A DNA stretch of 64,000 nt from positions 1,736,001 to 1,800,000 of the forward strand of contig NZ_CP145335.1 in the NCBI RefSeq assembly GCF_049568105.1, given 5' to 3'. This document shows positions 63,692 through 64,000 of this stretch, one piece after another. Position numbers and translations under genes: made by a program. How positions within the stretch are numbered: the first letter of the stretch is position 1; each line of letters opens with the position of its first letter. This stretch comes from Salinisphaera sp049568105 (GTDB lineage Bacteria > Pseudomonadota > Gammaproteobacteria > Nevskiales > Salinisphaeraceae). The notes below the pieces were generated by a model. The model was not told the DNA's origin, searched no databases, and saw only the letters and a list, made by a program, of their open reading frames with translations.

Positions 63692-64000
63692 ATGCCGCAT
63701 ACGCTGTCCGAACAGGCTCATGCTGGTATCCATGGGCTTAAGGCCTATGTGCCGGGTAAGCCGATCGAGGATCTCAAGCGCGAACTGGGTCTTGAGTCGA
63801 TCATCAAGCTGGCCTCGAACGAAAACCCGCTCGGGACCGCGCCGGCCGCGCTCGCAGCACTGGCCGATTTCGATGGCGATCTGTTTCGCTATCCCGACGG
63901 CAGCGGCTTCGAGCTCAAGCACAAGGTCGCCGCACGCCATCGCGTATCGGTCGATACCATCACCCTGGGTAATGGCTCGGACGATATCCTGGAGCTGGCT
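63692..64000 (+). CDS. hisC: Histidinol-phosphate aminotransferase, N-terminal part
   Basis: The first 103 codons only; the gene runs off the window. The class I/II PLP aminotransferase N-terminus GLKAYVPGKPIEDLKRELGL, KLASNENPLGTAPAAL and YPDGSGFELKHKVA identify HisC. The segment LGNGSDDILEL near the end binds the cofactor phosphate in this family. In Pseudomonas the gene at this place after pheA is hisC2, which can also act on aromatic amino acids, so a role in phenylalanine/tyrosine transamination is possible. The PLP lysine is beyond the window. Confidence 0.93.
   Translation, partial: MPHTLSEQAHAGIHGLKAYVPGKPIEDLKRELGLESIIKLASNENPLGTAPAALAALADFDGDLFRYPDGSGFELKHKVAARHRVSVDTITLGNGSDDILELA

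Overview
This window looks like chromosomal DNA of a moderately GC-rich, halotolerant gammaproteobacterium. Four things point that way: zipA, a division gene confined to Gammaproteobacteria; Smc-ScpAB rather than MukBEF; Escherichia/Pseudomonas-type gene orders (grpE-dnaK-dnaJ-dapB-carAB; ftsH-folP-glmM-tpiA-secG-tRNA-Leu-tRNA-fMet-rimP-nusA-infB-rbfA-truB-rpsO-pnp; gyrA-serC-pheA-hisC facing mtaD-ubiG-mupP); and a complete ectoine operon. A Salinisphaera-like lineage fits, but that is inference. I see no insertion sequence, prophage, CRISPR array, toxin-antitoxin pair or defence island.

Layout. 1-3.5 kb holds the heat-shock chaperones: the end of grpE, then dnaK behind a textbook sigma-32 promoter, then dnaJ. 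3.5-9.0 kb holds dapB (lysine/diaminopimelate) and carAB (carbamoyl phosphate). 9.1-11.5 kb is ectABC with its own sigma-70-type promoter and a strong terminator; the ectA start is problematic. 11.6-19.5 kb is a mixture: a small membrane protein, queH, a gene-free 1.1 kb, a plant-type gshA divergent from ubiA, an unrecognised protein, bioA and greA. 19.5-26.3 kb carries yhbY, rlmE, ftsH, folP, glmM, tpiA, secG and tRNA-Leu(GAG). A second gene-free 1.1 kb follows. From 27.4 to 36.5 kb comes the classic translation/RNA operon starting with the initiator tRNA.

36.9-40.6 kb holds phaR-like, dksA, cysZ, a glycine-zipper lipoprotein and queF. 40.7-47.8 kb holds smc-zipA-ligA and a small unknown gene. 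48.0-54.4 kb holds bolA and yciI facing a YciO-type gene, trpS, scpA-scpB, an fpr-type reductase, rluB and a MagIII-like DNA glycosylase. 54.5-57.2 kb is mtaD-ubiG-mupP on the minus strand. 57.4-64.0 kb is gyrA-serC-serA-pheA-hisC, running off the end of the window.

The genes group into chaperones and proteolysis (DnaKJ, GrpE, FtsH), translation and RNA metabolism (RimP, NusA, IF2, RbfA, TruB, S15, PNPase, RlmE, RluB, YhbY, QueF/QueH, two tRNAs), chromosome and division (Smc, ScpAB, LigA, GyrA, ZipA), and biosynthesis (ectoine, serine, phenylalanine, histidine, biotin, folate, ubiquinone, glutathione). Several promoters (metY, rpsO, probably trpS) have a GC-rich stretch just after the -10 box, as expected for stringent control, and DksA is encoded in the same window. 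I found no clearly new multi-gene system. The best leads are the two long gene-free segments, the ectA promoter/start conflict, and a few unrecognised or probably misnamed single genes.
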